Of a stretch of DNA of 64,000 nucleotides, positions 32,566 through 41,107 are shown piece by piece. Origin of the DNA: Rhizobium sp. NRK18 (GTDB taxonomy: Bacteria > Pseudomonadota > Alphaproteobacteria > Rhizobiales > Rhizobiaceae); assembly GCF_024385575.1 (NCBI RefSeq), contig NZ_JANFMV010000001.1, positions 2,819,681-2,883,680 of the forward strand, written 5' to 3'. The number at the start of each line of letters is the position of its first letter. Within the stretch, counting starts at the first letter, position 1. The notes under the pieces were generated by a model. It saw only the letters and a program-made list of their open reading frames with translations. It was not told where the DNA came from and ran no database searches. The position numbers and the translations under genes are program-made.

Positions 32566-35500
32566 TCAAAGGGAAATATGCTTCTCGGCCGGAATGCCGA
32601 GCGGCACCTTGCGCCCGAGCTGGCGAACCTTGATCGTCAGTGCGGCCTGCGGTGCGCCGAAATCGGCGAGCTCGGCGGCGGCGGAATAGTCGAAGGCCGG
32701 GCTTTCGACCTCGACGGTGCGGACCGGCGATCCTCCGGAGAGGATCTCCAGCCGGTAAGCCTCCGTCTCCTCGTCCAGCGGAATGTCGGTCGACGACCAG
32801 CTGTCGGCCTCGATCCGGCCGCGCCGGACCCAGGTGATGCGGATATCCCCGCCCGGCCGGCGGATGGCGCGCAGATGCACCGGCGCCAGCGGCGTTTCTG
32901 CCCGCTCGCCACCAGTAAAGGCGAAGGGTCCGGCCATGCCGTCGGCGGTCTCGACGATAAAGTTGCGTTCGAGCCCCCGTTCCGCAGCCGTCAGTCCGAG
33001 CGCCGCGACCGCGTCGTCGATCAGCACCACCGCCGCCCCCTCGTCGGCGCCCGCGGCCATTGCGTCCTCGGTGCCGGCAAGCCCGCGCAGAAGACCGGTC
33101 AGGCGCCAGTGGTCCGCCGCCGTTTCCTCCGCTGCGAGGAAGGAGCAGAGCTCCCAACTTCCCGCCGAGGACCGGATGGCGATCAGATTGCCGCCGTTCA
33201 GCACCGTCGCCTTTTCCGCCGAAGCAAGACTGCCGAAGGCCAGGTCCACCTCCAGCGCCTGCGAGCGGTCGAAGCGGCCCGAAACGCCACCAGCGAGTGC
33301 CACGCTCAACGTGCCGAGGATGGCCGGCCGCGTCAGCAGGGCGCGGGCCGCATAGCCTTCGGTCGTCGCCGAAGCCGATACGGTCACCGTCTTCCACGGA
33401 CTTGCCGTCACGGCGATGCGTGCATATTCGGTCGCCTCGCCGCCACCATAGCGCGGCAGGTCCATCAGCTCGACGATCGGCGAAAAGCTTGCGGATGCCG
33501 AACCGGAGGCATTCCTGCGCCCGCTTTCGGCCGGCGGCGCCAGTCCCGGCGCGCTCACCACTTCGCGCGCCTCCACCCGCCGGCTGTCGCCATCCTCGAT
33601 CCGGGTCACCAGAAACCGCCCTTCCGGCCCATCCGGCAGACGCACCACGTCGCCCGGCTGCAGTCCCGCCATCGAAGGCGACACCGCAAAGGTGACCGAC
33701 CGCCTGGAAATCCGGTGGTCGCGCAGCAACCCGTCGGTCGCCAGCAGCGCCTCCTCCTGCGGCAGCGCCGCCACTAGGCTGTAGGCCAGAACCCGGTCGT
33801 TGGCCGCCGCCACGCGTCGCGAGCGGGCGCCCGCCTGTTCATAGTCCAGCGCCGCGTCGTAATAGGTCACCAGCGCCTCGCCGGCATAATCGGCCACGTG
33901 TCCGCGCGTCTCCTGCCACAGCGGCTGCTCCGCCTCGTCCGCCAGCACCGCGATGTCGTTTGCCGGCAGGCTCGCCCTGGCCCGCGACCGGAATGTCAGC
34001 CGCCCGCCATCCTCGAAGACGTCGAGCTGGAAGACGTCGATCAGCGGTTCGAGCAGCGCGCGCGCCGTCGTCACGTCCGATTGCACATAGCCGGTCAGAT
34101 TGCCGGTCACCTGCGACACGTCGAAATCGGCAAAGCCGTGGTCCGTCAGCACCGCTCCGATAATGTCGGCCAGCGTCCCGGTCCCCAGCCGGCCGTTCAG
34201 CCAGTGGCCCGTCCGCCAGTTGTCCCCGTCCGACCAGACGGAGGTGTCGAACGGAAAGGTCGGAAACGGCCGCGCGTCCCAGGTCCAGAGAAACATGCGG
34301 TCGGGATCGACCATGCCGGCAGGCGCGTCCGCGCTCGTCCACCAGTCGTGATGCGCCTCCAGAAACCGGCGCTGGATGCTGTCGGAACGCGTGCCATTGG
34401 AAAAATACGGCGCGGCATTTTCGGAGGATTTCGGGTCGAAGAAGACGTTCGGCTGGTTCGCCGCCTTGTCGATCGCCGCGCAGCCAAGCTCGGTGAACCA
34501 GACCGGCTTCATCTCCGGCAGCCAAGCGGTCGGCACTGCCACTTCCGCACCATCGCGCCGGTCGTAATGCCGGTTCGACCACCAGCCCGCGATATCCTTG
34601 TAGCGATAGATCCACGGTTTGCCCGCGAGCCCATCGCTGATCGGGCTGCGCGTGCGGTCAGCCCGTGCCGCCGCCCCGGCATAATACCAGTCGTAGCCCT
34701 CGCCCGAGGTGATCGCCGCCTTCAGCCCTTGGGCATCGTCGGCCAGCCGCAATCCGTCTGGATTGGCCGCCACGAGGTCGTCGTCGCGCCAGTCGGCAAG
34801 CGGCATGTAATTGTCGATCCCGACCGCGTCGATATCGGGCGACGCCCAGAGCGGATCGAGATTGAAGAACACATCGCCGCTGCCGTCCACCGGATGATAG
34901 CCGAAATACTCGCTCCAGTCGGCGGCATAGGTGAGCTTCGTCGACGCCCCGACGATCGCCCTCACATCGGCGGCAAGCGTCACCAGCGCAGAAACGAAGG
35001 GGAAGCTGCCGGTCTCGTCGCGCACCCGCGTCAGTCCGCGCAGTTCGGAGCCAAGAATGAAGCCGGCCACGCCGCCCGCCGCCTTGGCGAGCTTGGCGTA
35101 ATGCAGGATCATCCGCCGGTAGCCCTGATCGCTGCCGTGATAGGTGACCGTCGTGCCGCTGGTCGTGAAATTTGCCCCCGTCGCGCTGCCGCAGAAGCCG
35201 TTGACCTGGGTGCGCGCCGCCGCCGTCCCGTCGACGCTGCCGCCAATCCCTGCCGCCGGATGACAGGTGATGCGTCCGCGCCAGGGATAGGCATCCTGCT
35301 CCGCCCTGCCATAGGGGTCTGCCTTTCCGTTTCCGGCGGGAATGTCCATCATCACGAAGGGATAGAGGAACACCTCCAGCCCCCGCGCCTTCAGATCTGC
35401 GATCGCCGCCACCACGCTGGCATCATCGGGCGTGCCGCCAAGCGCCGGTTCACCGTCAATGCGCGATACGAGATGCGCCGCGCCGCGCGCTATCCCCGAA

Positions 35501-36429
35501 ACCTTCCAGGTCACGCTTTCCTTCTGCCGCGACGACAGTTCTACCCCCGGCACGATCCGGCATTCGCCGGCCCTGAGATCGGTGCCGAACCAAGCGACGA
35601 CGAGGGCCACCCGCTCGAGGTTGGGGCAGACCGCCATCAGCTCGTCGATCGACGCTTCCCAGTCGGTCGCCCGGGTCAGCACATTACGGTTGATCGTCCT
35701 CGCACTCGCCTGCCCCGTCTGCTCCTTGATCGCCACCGGGCTGTAGCCGTATTCGGTGGCCCCCGGCGTCACGGTGATCGCCTTGACGAGGCTTTCCAGC
35801 CGTCCGGCCGACCGCATCACCTCGAACTGCAGGATCGGAATACGGTTGCCGTAGGTTTCCAGCGGAAAATGCTCGAACACCACATAGGCGAGCCCGCGAT
35901 AGGCCGGCGCATTGCCCGCCCCCTGCTTGGCCTCGATCAGCGGATCCGGCGCCTGGTCTTCGGCGCCAATGTGAACCCGCATCTCGATCGTCGTCAGATC
36001 CAGTTCCTGCCCGTCCGCCCAAACCCGGCGCACGCCGGCAATCGGCCCCTCGCAAAGCCCGATCGCGAGATTGGCATAGTAGTAATAGCTGTAGGTCGTC
36101 ACCTTGGAGGACGAACCGGACGAGCCCTTGCCGCCGCTGCGGTGCGTCGTCGTCGTCACCTCCTCCTGAAAGCGCGTCGCCCAGATCAGCGTCCCGCCGA
36201 TCCGCATCGTGCCGTAGACGCGATTGACCGCCGTGCCTTCTTCCGCCCCCGCGATGCGCGCGGACGACAGCTGGCTGCCCTTGATCGTCGATGAACTCCC
36301 GCCGCCGATCACGGCGCGGTCGATCGCATTGCCGGCAAGCGCGCCGGCCGCCCGGCCGATGATTGCGCCAACGGGACCGAAGACGCTGCCAAGTGCGGCG
36401 CCCGCGGCCTGAAGCAGAAGCGTTGCCAT
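32566..36429 (-). CDS. GTA g15-like tail-tip/host-specificity protein
   Basis: 1287-aa hub protein, largest of the cluster. An N-terminal region with Ala/Gly helices (AAGAALGSVFGPVGAIIGRAAGALAG) resembles tail-tip connectors. It is followed by a TIM-barrel glycoside-hydrolase-like domain (AADWSEYFGYHP, DAVGIDNYMPLADW, KPVWFTELGCAAID) and a C-terminal phage-tail domain with immunoglobulin-like segments. This matches the 'glycoside hydrolase/phage tail family' protein of RcGTA-like clusters, which forms the baseplate megatron and contacts the recipient envelope. Intact. Same strand as the other tail genes; 33 bp after g14. Confidence 0.9.
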   Translation of the reverse strand: MATLLLQAAGAALGSVFGPVGAIIGRAAGALAGNAIDRAVIGGGSSSTIKGSQLSSARIAGAEEGTAVNRVYGTMRIGGTLIWATRFQEEVTTTTHRSGGKGSSGSSSKVTTYSYYYYANLAIGLCEGPIAGVRRVWADGQELDLTTIEMRVHIGAEDQAPDPLIEAKQGAGNAPAYRGLAYVVFEHFPLETYGNRIPILQFEVMRSAGRLESLVKAITVTPGATEYGYSPVAIKEQTGQASARTINRNVLTRATDWEASIDELMAVCPNLERVALVVAWFGTDLRAGECRIVPGVELSSRQKESVTWKVSGIARGAAHLVSRIDGEPALGGTPDDASVVAAIADLKARGLEVFLYPFVMMDIPAGNGKADPYGRAEQDAYPWRGRITCHPAAGIGGSVDGTAAARTQVNGFCGSATGANFTTSGTTVTYHGSDQGYRRMILHYAKLAKAAGGVAGFILGSELRGLTRVRDETGSFPFVSALVTLAADVRAIVGASTKLTYAADWSEYFGYHPVDGSGDVFFNLDPLWASPDIDAVGIDNYMPLADWRDDDLVAANPDGLRLADDAQGLKAAITSGEGYDWYYAGAAARADRTRSPISDGLAGKPWIYRYKDIAGWWSNRHYDRRDGAEVAVPTAWLPEMKPVWFTELGCAAIDKAANQPNVFFDPKSSENAAPYFSNGTRSDSIQRRFLEAHHDWWTSADAPAGMVDPDRMFLWTWDARPFPTFPFDTSVWSDGDNWRTGHWLNGRLGTGTLADIIGAVLTDHGFADFDVSQVTGNLTGYVQSDVTTARALLEPLIDVFQLDVFEDGGRLTFRSRARASLPANDIAVLADEAEQPLWQETRGHVADYAGEALVTYYDAALDYEQAGARSRRVAAANDRVLAYSLVAALPQEEALLATDGLLRDHRISRRSVTFAVSPSMAGLQPGDVVRLPDGPEGRFLVTRIEDGDSRRVEAREVVSAPGLAPPAESGRRNASGSASASFSPIVELMDLPRYGGGEATEYARIAVTASPWKTVTVSASATTEGYAARALLTRPAILGTLSVALAGGVSGRFDRSQALEVDLAFGSLASAEKATVLNGGNLIAIRSSAGSWELCSFLAAEETAADHWRLTGLLRGLAGTEDAMAAGADEGAAVVLIDDAVAALGLTAAERGLERNFIVETADGMAGPFAFTGGERAETPLAPVHLRAIRRPGGDIRITWVRRGRIEADSWSSTDIPLDEETEAYRLEILSGGSPVRTVEVESPAFDYSAAAELADFGAPQAALTIKVRQLGRKVPLGIPAEKHISL

Positions 36430-36462
36430 CAGGACCTCATGCCTTCGAAAGAGAACAGGAAA

Positions 36463-36906
36463 TCAGAGCCGCGAAGGGTCGGGAAAGACGAACACGCCGG
36501 CGATCCGCCGCCGCCAGGACGGCACGAGCGCCGAGGAGACCACGGCGGCCTGCTCATAGGCGTGGATGAAGCGGCCGCCCTCCTCCAGTATGCCGAGATG
36601 CTTGGCCGCCATCTCCGCCTTCCAGCGGAAGATCAGAAGGTCGCCGGGCATGGCCGCCTCAAGGCCGACCGCATCGCCGAAGTGGGAAAGTGCGGCCGCC
36701 ATCAGCCGATCCTCGCCGGAGCGTTCCGCCCAGTCGCGCGCATAGGCACCCGCCGGTTCCGGCTCACGGCCATAGAGTTCCCGCCAGATGCCGCGCACCA
36801 GTCCCAGGCAATCGCAGCCGACGTCCTTCAGCGAGGCCTGATGGCGATAGGGCGTGCCGATCCATGAGCGGGCGATCGCCAGCACGTCATTGCGGATATC
36901 GTTCAT
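36463..36906 (-). CDS. GTA g14-like NlpC/P60 peptidase
   Basis: 147-aa cysteine peptidase fold. The catalytic Cys is in VGCDCLGLVRG (Cys33), the His in KHLGILEEG (His103), and a third polar residue in RFIHAYE (His115). In RcGTA the homologue sits in the baseplate and is thought to cut peptidoglycan during entry. The start overlaps the g13 stop by 4 nt. All active-site residues present. Confidence 0.9.
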   Translation of the reverse strand: MNDIRNDVLAIARSWIGTPYRHQASLKDVGCDCLGLVRGIWRELYGREPEPAGAYARDWAERSGEDRLMAAALSHFGDAVGLEAAMPGDLLIFRWKAEMAAKHLGILEEGGRFIHAYEQAAVVSSALVPSWRRRIAGVFVFPDPSRL

Positions 36907-37775
36907 TCGAACAGCACCCCACCGTCATGGTTCGCCTCGCCTGTGGCGTAGGAATAGGCGAAATCGCTTCCCGGCATGTGCGGGAAACCCCGAAAATTCA
37001 GATGATTGGCGAACTTCGCCTTGCAGGTCGAAAAGGCCTTGTCGCAGCCGGCCGTCAGCGTCAGCGCGCTGCCTTCCGCCGGCGGCACGGCGAGCGGCAG
37101 CCACAGCGTCAGCACGTGGTTTTCGCCCTCCTGCGTCAGATCGTCGATATCGGCCTTCGTCCCGTCGGCAAGGCTGACCACGCCCTGGCGAAAGAACCCC
37201 GGCGCAAATCCCGAGACGCCGGAGACCACCAGTTTCGCCGCGTCGACCACCGTCACCACGCTTCCCGTCGCCCGGTAGGCGGCGAGATTGACCCTGCACC
37301 GTCCGTCACCGAGCGTTGCGTCGCAGCGGCGGTTGTAGGTCCGGCCCTGCGGCCGCGACAGCTTGTGGGCGAAACTCCGGAGCTCCGCCGAAAAATATCC
37401 GTCCGTCCGCCGGACGTCGCCGATCTCGTGCACGCGCAGCAGCAGGTGCTGCTCCGGCGCCGCCCAGTTGACCAGATAGACCTCGACCTTCGCCCCGTCA
37501 TAGCGTCCGGCGGTCAAGTCCGCCTCGGTGATCGCCTCGCTCGAAAAGCCGCCGGCGACATCCGATGTTTCCGCCGCAAGCCCGCTCACCGCCTCCGCTT
37601 CACTCGCGGAAAAGCCGCTCGCCGCGCGGTACAGCGTGCCGCCGAAATTCAGGTCGCGGTCATGCTCGGTGAAGCCCAGCATTGCGCCATCGGCCAGCGT
37701 CACCCGCCAGGCATGGCAGACGGTCGTCACGTCGCCGCCGAGATGGGCCGCGAAGCCCGTGTCGATCATTCTCAT
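36903..37775 (-). CDS. GTA g13-like baseplate protein (DUF2163)
   Basis: 290-aa protein of the DUF2163/phage BR0599 type. The C-terminal region has four cysteines (RRCDATLGDGRCRVNL and GCDKAFSTCKAKF), typical of GTA gp13, which binds an iron-sulfur cluster in the RcGTA baseplate. The ending HLNFRGFPHMPG is characteristic. 4-nt overlaps with g12 and g14 suggest a tightly coupled tail operon. Confidence 0.9.
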   Translation of the reverse strand: MRMIDTGFAAHLGGDVTTVCHAWRVTLADGAMLGFTEHDRDLNFGGTLYRAASGFSASEAEAVSGLAAETSDVAGGFSSEAITEADLTAGRYDGAKVEVYLVNWAAPEQHLLLRVHEIGDVRRTDGYFSAELRSFAHKLSRPQGRTYNRRCDATLGDGRCRVNLAAYRATGSVVTVVDAAKLVVSGVSGFAPGFFRQGVVSLADGTKADIDDLTQEGENHVLTLWLPLAVPPAEGSALTLTAGCDKAFSTCKAKFANHLNFRGFPHMPGSDFAYSYATGEANHDGGVLFE

Positions 37776-38413
37776 GGCAGGATCTCCATCAGCGGAATGG
37801 TCGGAATGCGTCCGGCATTGAAGGCCTGCAGGTTGACGTCGATCCGGTCGGTGGCAAAGCGCACCGGCACGTCGAACTCGAAGCCCGCCGTCACCGCCAC
37901 GCCTTCCGCCGGCACATGTCCGGCCGAAAATACGACGAGGCCCGTGGCAGGATCGACCCCGTAGGCCGCCGGGTCAGCGGTCACGCCGTCGAGCGCTACC
38001 GAAACGCTGCCCGCCACCGGCTTGGCGATCGTCCGCAGCCACGCACCCTCACCGTCGCCATAGGCCTTGATCAGCTGGAACGCCGCCGTCGTCCCGTCGC
38101 CCGCCCCAAGAGCCTGATCCGTCGCGGCAACCGCATGACCGGGCGCACAGGATTTCCAGTCGACCGGATCGCGAAAGCGGAAGCCGTACATCTCGCCGGC
38201 GCGCGCCTCGAAGAATTCCAGCACCTCGTAAAGGTCTGCAACCGAGCGGATACCCGAACCGGCGTCATAGCTGCGCCGCGAATTCTGCCAGCGCTGGTTG
38301 CGGCTCTCCCGCCCGTTGGAAAGGTTGACGATATCGGTGCGCCTGACCGGCCCGCCGGTCACCGTCAGCGACAGGCGCAGCGGAAAGCGGACCTCGTGAA
38401 AGCTTGCGGTCAT
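37772..38413 (-). CDS. GTA g12-like distal tail protein (DUF2460)
   Basis: 213-aa DUF2460 family protein. Recognised by FHEVRFPLRLSLTVTGGPVRRTDIV at the start, by YEVLEFFEARAGEMYGFRFRDP, and by the late segment AGFEFDVPVRFATDRIDV. In RcGTA gp12 forms the distal tail hexamer linking tube to baseplate. Overlaps g13 by 4 nt and follows g11 after 13 bp. Confidence 0.9.
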   Translation of the reverse strand: MTASFHEVRFPLRLSLTVTGGPVRRTDIVNLSNGRESRNQRWQNSRRSYDAGSGIRSVADLYEVLEFFEARAGEMYGFRFRDPVDWKSCAPGHAVAATDQALGAGDGTTAAFQLIKAYGDGEGAWLRTIAKPVAGSVSVALDGVTADPAAYGVDPATGLVVFSAGHVPAEGVAVTAGFEFDVPVRFATDRIDVNLQAFNAGRIPTIPLMEILP

Positions 38414-38426
38414 GCTGCCCTGTCCC

Positions 38427-38999
38427 TCACGTGTTGCGCTGTCCGCGGCTCACGGTCCGCGCCAGCATCGCCGAAATCTGCGCCTCGGATTTGCGGAAGC
38501 TCGCCGCATCGCTCGCCGTCACGTTGAAGACGATCTGCGTCGACCCGCCGCCCGCCGCCGCGACCCCCAGCGACCCGTCGCTGCCGCGCTTCAGGGGCAG
38601 GATCGCCTCGGCGCCCGCCTCGCCCATGAGGCCAAGCCCGCCGCCATGGGCGAAATAGGTCGGCTGCGACACGATCCCGCCTGCGGCAAACGGCGTGATG
38701 CCGCGCACCACCCCGCCATCGGCAAAGCCGAACAGCGAACCGAGCCCGGCGGTCAGGCTTCCGGCCGCATTCGAGACCAGCGTTTCGAGCGGCTTCAGCG
38801 CGCTGTTCAGCGCCACCGTCGACAGCCGCGTCGCAAGCCCCCTCAGCACATCGTCGAGGCTCTTGCCGCTGACGGTCGCCGATTTCAGCGCCCCCGTCAG
38901 CGCCGACCCGAACGCATTCGACCGCGCCTCCAGCCCGGCCAGAATATCATTCAAATCCCACGCCTCTGCCGCGAGATCCCGTGTGTCTTCGATGTCCAT
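38427..38999 (-). CDS. GTA g11-like short tape measure protein
   Basis: 190-aa protein. N-terminal helical part (NDILAGLEARSNAFGSALTGALKSATVSGKSLDDVLRGLATRLS) followed by Gly-rich hydrophobic repeats (FADGGVVRGITPFAAGGIVSQPTYFAHGGGLGLMGEAGAEAILPL) typical of tail tape measure C-termini. It is far shorter than in most siphophages but normal for GTAs. It would set tail length and fill the tube. Preceded on the 5' side by a palindromic repeat region. Confidence 0.87.
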   Translation of the reverse strand: MDIEDTRDLAAEAWDLNDILAGLEARSNAFGSALTGALKSATVSGKSLDDVLRGLATRLSTVALNSALKPLETLVSNAAGSLTAGLGSLFGFADGGVVRGITPFAAGGIVSQPTYFAHGGGLGLMGEAGAEAILPLKRGSDGSLGVAAAGGGSTQIVFNVTASDAASFRKSEAQISAMLARTVSRGQRNT

Positions 39000-39061
39000 G
39001 GGAAATCATTCCTGTCGAATAGGTGATACGGAAACGGCAAGAGCGCCCGGCTCACCGGAGG

Positions 39062-39204
39062 CCTCCTCCTCGCCCCGTTTGCGGGGAGAGGATAGCTTGC
39101 CCCAAGAGGCGCAGCCGATTGGCGCGGCAAGCTTGGTGAGGGGCAATCTACTTTTTGCGGCTTGCCCCTCACCCCAACCCTCTCCCCGTCAAACGGGGAG
39201 AGGG
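39062..39204. repeat. Palindromic repeat block in g10.1-g11 gap
   Basis: Several nested hairpins: CGCCCCG...CGGGGAG near 39074, AGCTTGCC...GGCAAGCT around 39100-39133, and a perfect 12-bp stem CCCTCTCCCCGT / ACGGGGAGAGGG at 39178-39204. The block belongs to the dispersed short palindromes seen only in gaps of this cluster and includes the stop codon of g10.1. Confidence 0.75.
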
Positions 39205-39398
39205 GGAGCCACATCCGGAAACCGCGCCATCATTCCTTCAAGCTCCGCCCGTCCCGGCCCGTTGCCGCGTTCGGCAAGCCCGCCGGTCATGGCGTGGAAC
39301 TCGATCGGCGTCAGCGCCCAGAATGCCTCGGGGGACAGCCGCAGCAGGCAGAGCCCGGCATGCATGACGCCTCTCCAGGGAAAGGCATCCGCCGCCAG
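39189..39398 (-). CDS. GTA g10.1-like tail assembly chaperone, unusual start
   Basis: Conserved core: ADAFPWRGVMHAGLCLLRLSPEAFWALTPIEFHAMTGG, the usual signature of RcGTA g10.1 (phage tail assembly chaperone). The frame has no ATG, GTG or TTG before this core. Either CTG at 39398, 5 nt after GGAG, starts translation (69 aa), or the ribosome enters from g10 by a -1 shift, since this frame is open from just upstream of the g10 stop. An internal ATG at 39365 would delete the conserved ADAFPW. The C-terminal APPLPV and stop lie inside a palindromic repeat. Confidence 0.72.
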   Translation of the reverse strand: MAADAFPWRGVMHAGLCLLRLSPEAFWALTPIEFHAMTGGLAERGNGPGRAELEGMMARFPDVAPPLPV

Positions 39399-39412
39399 TC
39401 GTTCTCCGCCCG

Positions 39413-39784
39413 CTACGGCCCCGGAGGGCGCGGCCCGGCCTCACTCTCTGCACTGCCGAAGGTGACGGCCAGCAGTTCGCCGGCAATCCGGGCAAACCCT
39501 GCCACGCCGCCCTCGACGCTTGCCGCCGCCACCTCGTCGTCGGTGTAGAGATTGCCGCCACCCCGCAGTCCGGCGCCGATGATGCGGATCATGTCGGCGG
39601 ATTTCAGCCGGCCCGAGGCGAAGCGTTCGGCGACACCGTTGAGGCTGTCGGCCGCAAAGGCCGTTTCCAGCTCCGCCAGCGCGCCAAGCGTCAGGCACAG
39701 CACCCGCCGCTCGCCGTCGATCTCGGCCTCGATCTCACCGCGATGCCGGTTTGCCCGCCGTCCGTCCGCATAGTCCGCCATCAC
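39413..39784 (-). CDS. GTA g10-like tail protein/chaperone
   Basis: 123-aa 'gene transfer agent family' protein. Typical start MADYADGRRANRHRGEIEAEIDGERRVLCLTLGALAELETAFAADSLNGVAERF, then MIRIIGAGLRGGG. It is thought to assist tail tube assembly together with g10.1, comparable with the G protein of phage lambda. Overlaps g9 by 4 nt. Its last ~10 codons overlap the g10.1 frame in -1 register. Confidence 0.88.
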   Translation of the reverse strand: MMADYADGRRANRHRGEIEAEIDGERRVLCLTLGALAELETAFAADSLNGVAERFASGRLKSADMIRIIGAGLRGGGNLYTDDEVAAASVEGGVAGFARIAGELLAVTFGSAESEAGPRPPGP

Positions 39785-40188
39785 AGCGCTCCAAACGAGA
39801 GTTCGCCGGCCGATTCCAGGGCGATCTCGAACAGCACCTCGCCATTGTACTGGCCGGAATATTCGAGCGCGGTCACCTGGAACGGCCCGGTCAGCGTGCC
39901 GAAATCCGGCACCACGATCTGCCAGGGCAGGATCGCACCATTGAAGAACGCCTCCCGGATCGTCGCATCGGACGCCTGGTCCTTGAAGATCCCCGAGCCG
40001 GCAAGCGACGCCCGCTGCACCCCGGCGCCCGCCAGCAGTTCCCGCCAGCGCCCGGCGCTCTCCGCGTCGGTGACATCCACCGTCTCGGCGTTGAACGAAA
40101 GCTTCTTCGACCTCAGCCCCGCCACGGTCTCGTAGCCCGCGCCATTATGGACCTTCAGCAACAGGTCCTTGCCCTTCTGCGCCACCAT
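39781..40188 (-). CDS. GTA g9-like major tail tube protein
   Basis: 135-aa protein of the phage major tail (TP901-1) family. Signatures: QKGKDLLLKVHNGAGYETVAGLRSKKLSFNAETVDVTDAESAGRWRELL at the N-terminus and QVTALEYSGQYNGEVLFEIALESAGEL at the C-terminus. It polymerises as hexamer rings to form the tube. Intact, and followed by g10 with a 4-nt overlap. Confidence 0.92.
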   Translation of the reverse strand: MVAQKGKDLLLKVHNGAGYETVAGLRSKKLSFNAETVDVTDAESAGRWRELLAGAGVQRASLAGSGIFKDQASDATIREAFFNGAILPWQIVVPDFGTLTGPFQVTALEYSGQYNGEVLFEIALESAGELSFGAL

Positions 40189-40210
40189 GATCTGTCCTTT
40201 CCTTCAAAGA

Positions 40211-40367
40211 CCCCCTCCCCAACCCCTCCCCACAAGGGGGAGGGGCTCCCTTGTGGATGCGCATTCCAAGCCTTTAAGACCTGCTCAGACCTGGAACTGG
40301 TGCCACCTTTGCCGTTACGCCGGCGGCTCAAGCCCCTCCCCCTTGTGGGGAGGGGTTGGGGAGGGGA
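40211..40367. repeat. Element with perfect 36-bp terminal inverted repeats
   Basis: 40212-40247 and 40331-40366 are exact reverse complements over 36 bp and enclose 83 bp, filling most of the gap between g8 and g9. Each arm contains its own hairpin (CCCCTCCCC-ACAA-GGGGGAGGGG type). A third identical copy lies at 43951-43986. The layout is MITE-like; no coding capacity. Confidence 0.85.
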
Positions 40368-40374
40368 ATTGCCC

Positions 40375-40773
40375 TCACTCCGTCACCGCCCGAAACACGA
40401 TCTCGGCCTTGAACGACCGGCCCTTTGCCTCGCGCTTCACCCGCGTCGATTGATGCAGCAGGCTGACCAGCGTCGCCCCCGTCAGCGTCAAAGCCGCGTC
40501 GTGCAGGACGCCAAGCACGGCCCCTGCGATCGCGTCCACCTCGCGCCGGCCCGGTGCGTCCGACCAGGCCTCGATCGCCATCAGGTGCACTTCGCCCGCC
40601 TCCGTCGAGGTCGAATTGTCCCGCGACACCATCTCGCCGATCACGAGATAGGGCCGCGCCCTGCCCGTCAGCTGGCGGTCGTGAATCGCATTCGCACCGA
40701 TCAGCCCGGTCAGCGCCGCGTCGCCGGAAAGCGCCGCATGAACCGCCTGCAGAAGAGCATTGGCCGCGCTCAT
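40375..40773 (-). CDS. GTA g8-like tail terminator (DUF3168)
   Basis: 132-aa DUF3168 protein: ALLQAVHAALSGDAALTGLIGANAIHDRQ, PYLVIGEMVSRDNST, and a second half with AIAGAVLGVLHDAALTL. Members cap the tail tube and join it to the head. Overlaps g7 by 4 nt; followed by the 36-bp inverted-repeat element. Confidence 0.9.
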   Translation of the reverse strand: MSAANALLQAVHAALSGDAALTGLIGANAIHDRQLTGRARPYLVIGEMVSRDNSTSTEAGEVHLMAIEAWSDAPGRREVDAIAGAVLGVLHDAALTLTGATLVSLLHQSTRVKREAKGRSFKAEIVFRAVTE

Positions 40774-41105
40774 GGCTTTTCCTCCTCGCAGTCGCAGACG
40801 AGAAAGCGCCGCGTCTCGTCCGGATCGCGGTAGCCGAGGATGCGGAAGATGCGCGCACCCTTGCGGAAGCGTTTGTTAAGCGTGATGTCGTCGCGGTAGC
40901 GCATCCAGATGCGGTAGGCGGCGATGCCGAGTGCGGCGCCGGCCTGTTCGCTCTCGCGCAGCGACACCGGCTCGATGCGCGTCCAGAGCGACGCAGCGAC
41001 GCCGTAGGTCCGGGTCACGCCACCCTGCCCGTCGAAAATCTCCTCCGGCGCCTCCAGCGCAAGCCGCGCCGTCATTGCGCCGGGATCGGGAGCGGTTAGC
41101 GCCAT
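40770..41105 (-). CDS. GTA g7-like head-tail adaptor
   Basis: 111-aa protein of the SPP1 gp16-like head-closure family: ALEAPEEIFDGQGGVTRTYGVAASLWTRIEPVSL, then the RIWMRYRDDITLNKRFRKGARIFRILGYRDPDETRRFLVCDCEE signature. Sits between connector and tail terminator in assembled particles. 2 bp after g6 and 4-nt overlap with g8. Confidence 0.9.
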   Translation of the reverse strand: MALTAPDPGAMTARLALEAPEEIFDGQGGVTRTYGVAASLWTRIEPVSLRESEQAGAALGIAAYRIWMRYRDDITLNKRFRKGARIFRILGYRDPDETRRFLVCDCEEEKP

Positions 41106-41107
41106 CG

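Noticed and set aside
33898..36294. 798-codon plus-strand frame over the g15-like gene
   Set aside because: Shadow in the antisense frame; no motifs and no RBS.
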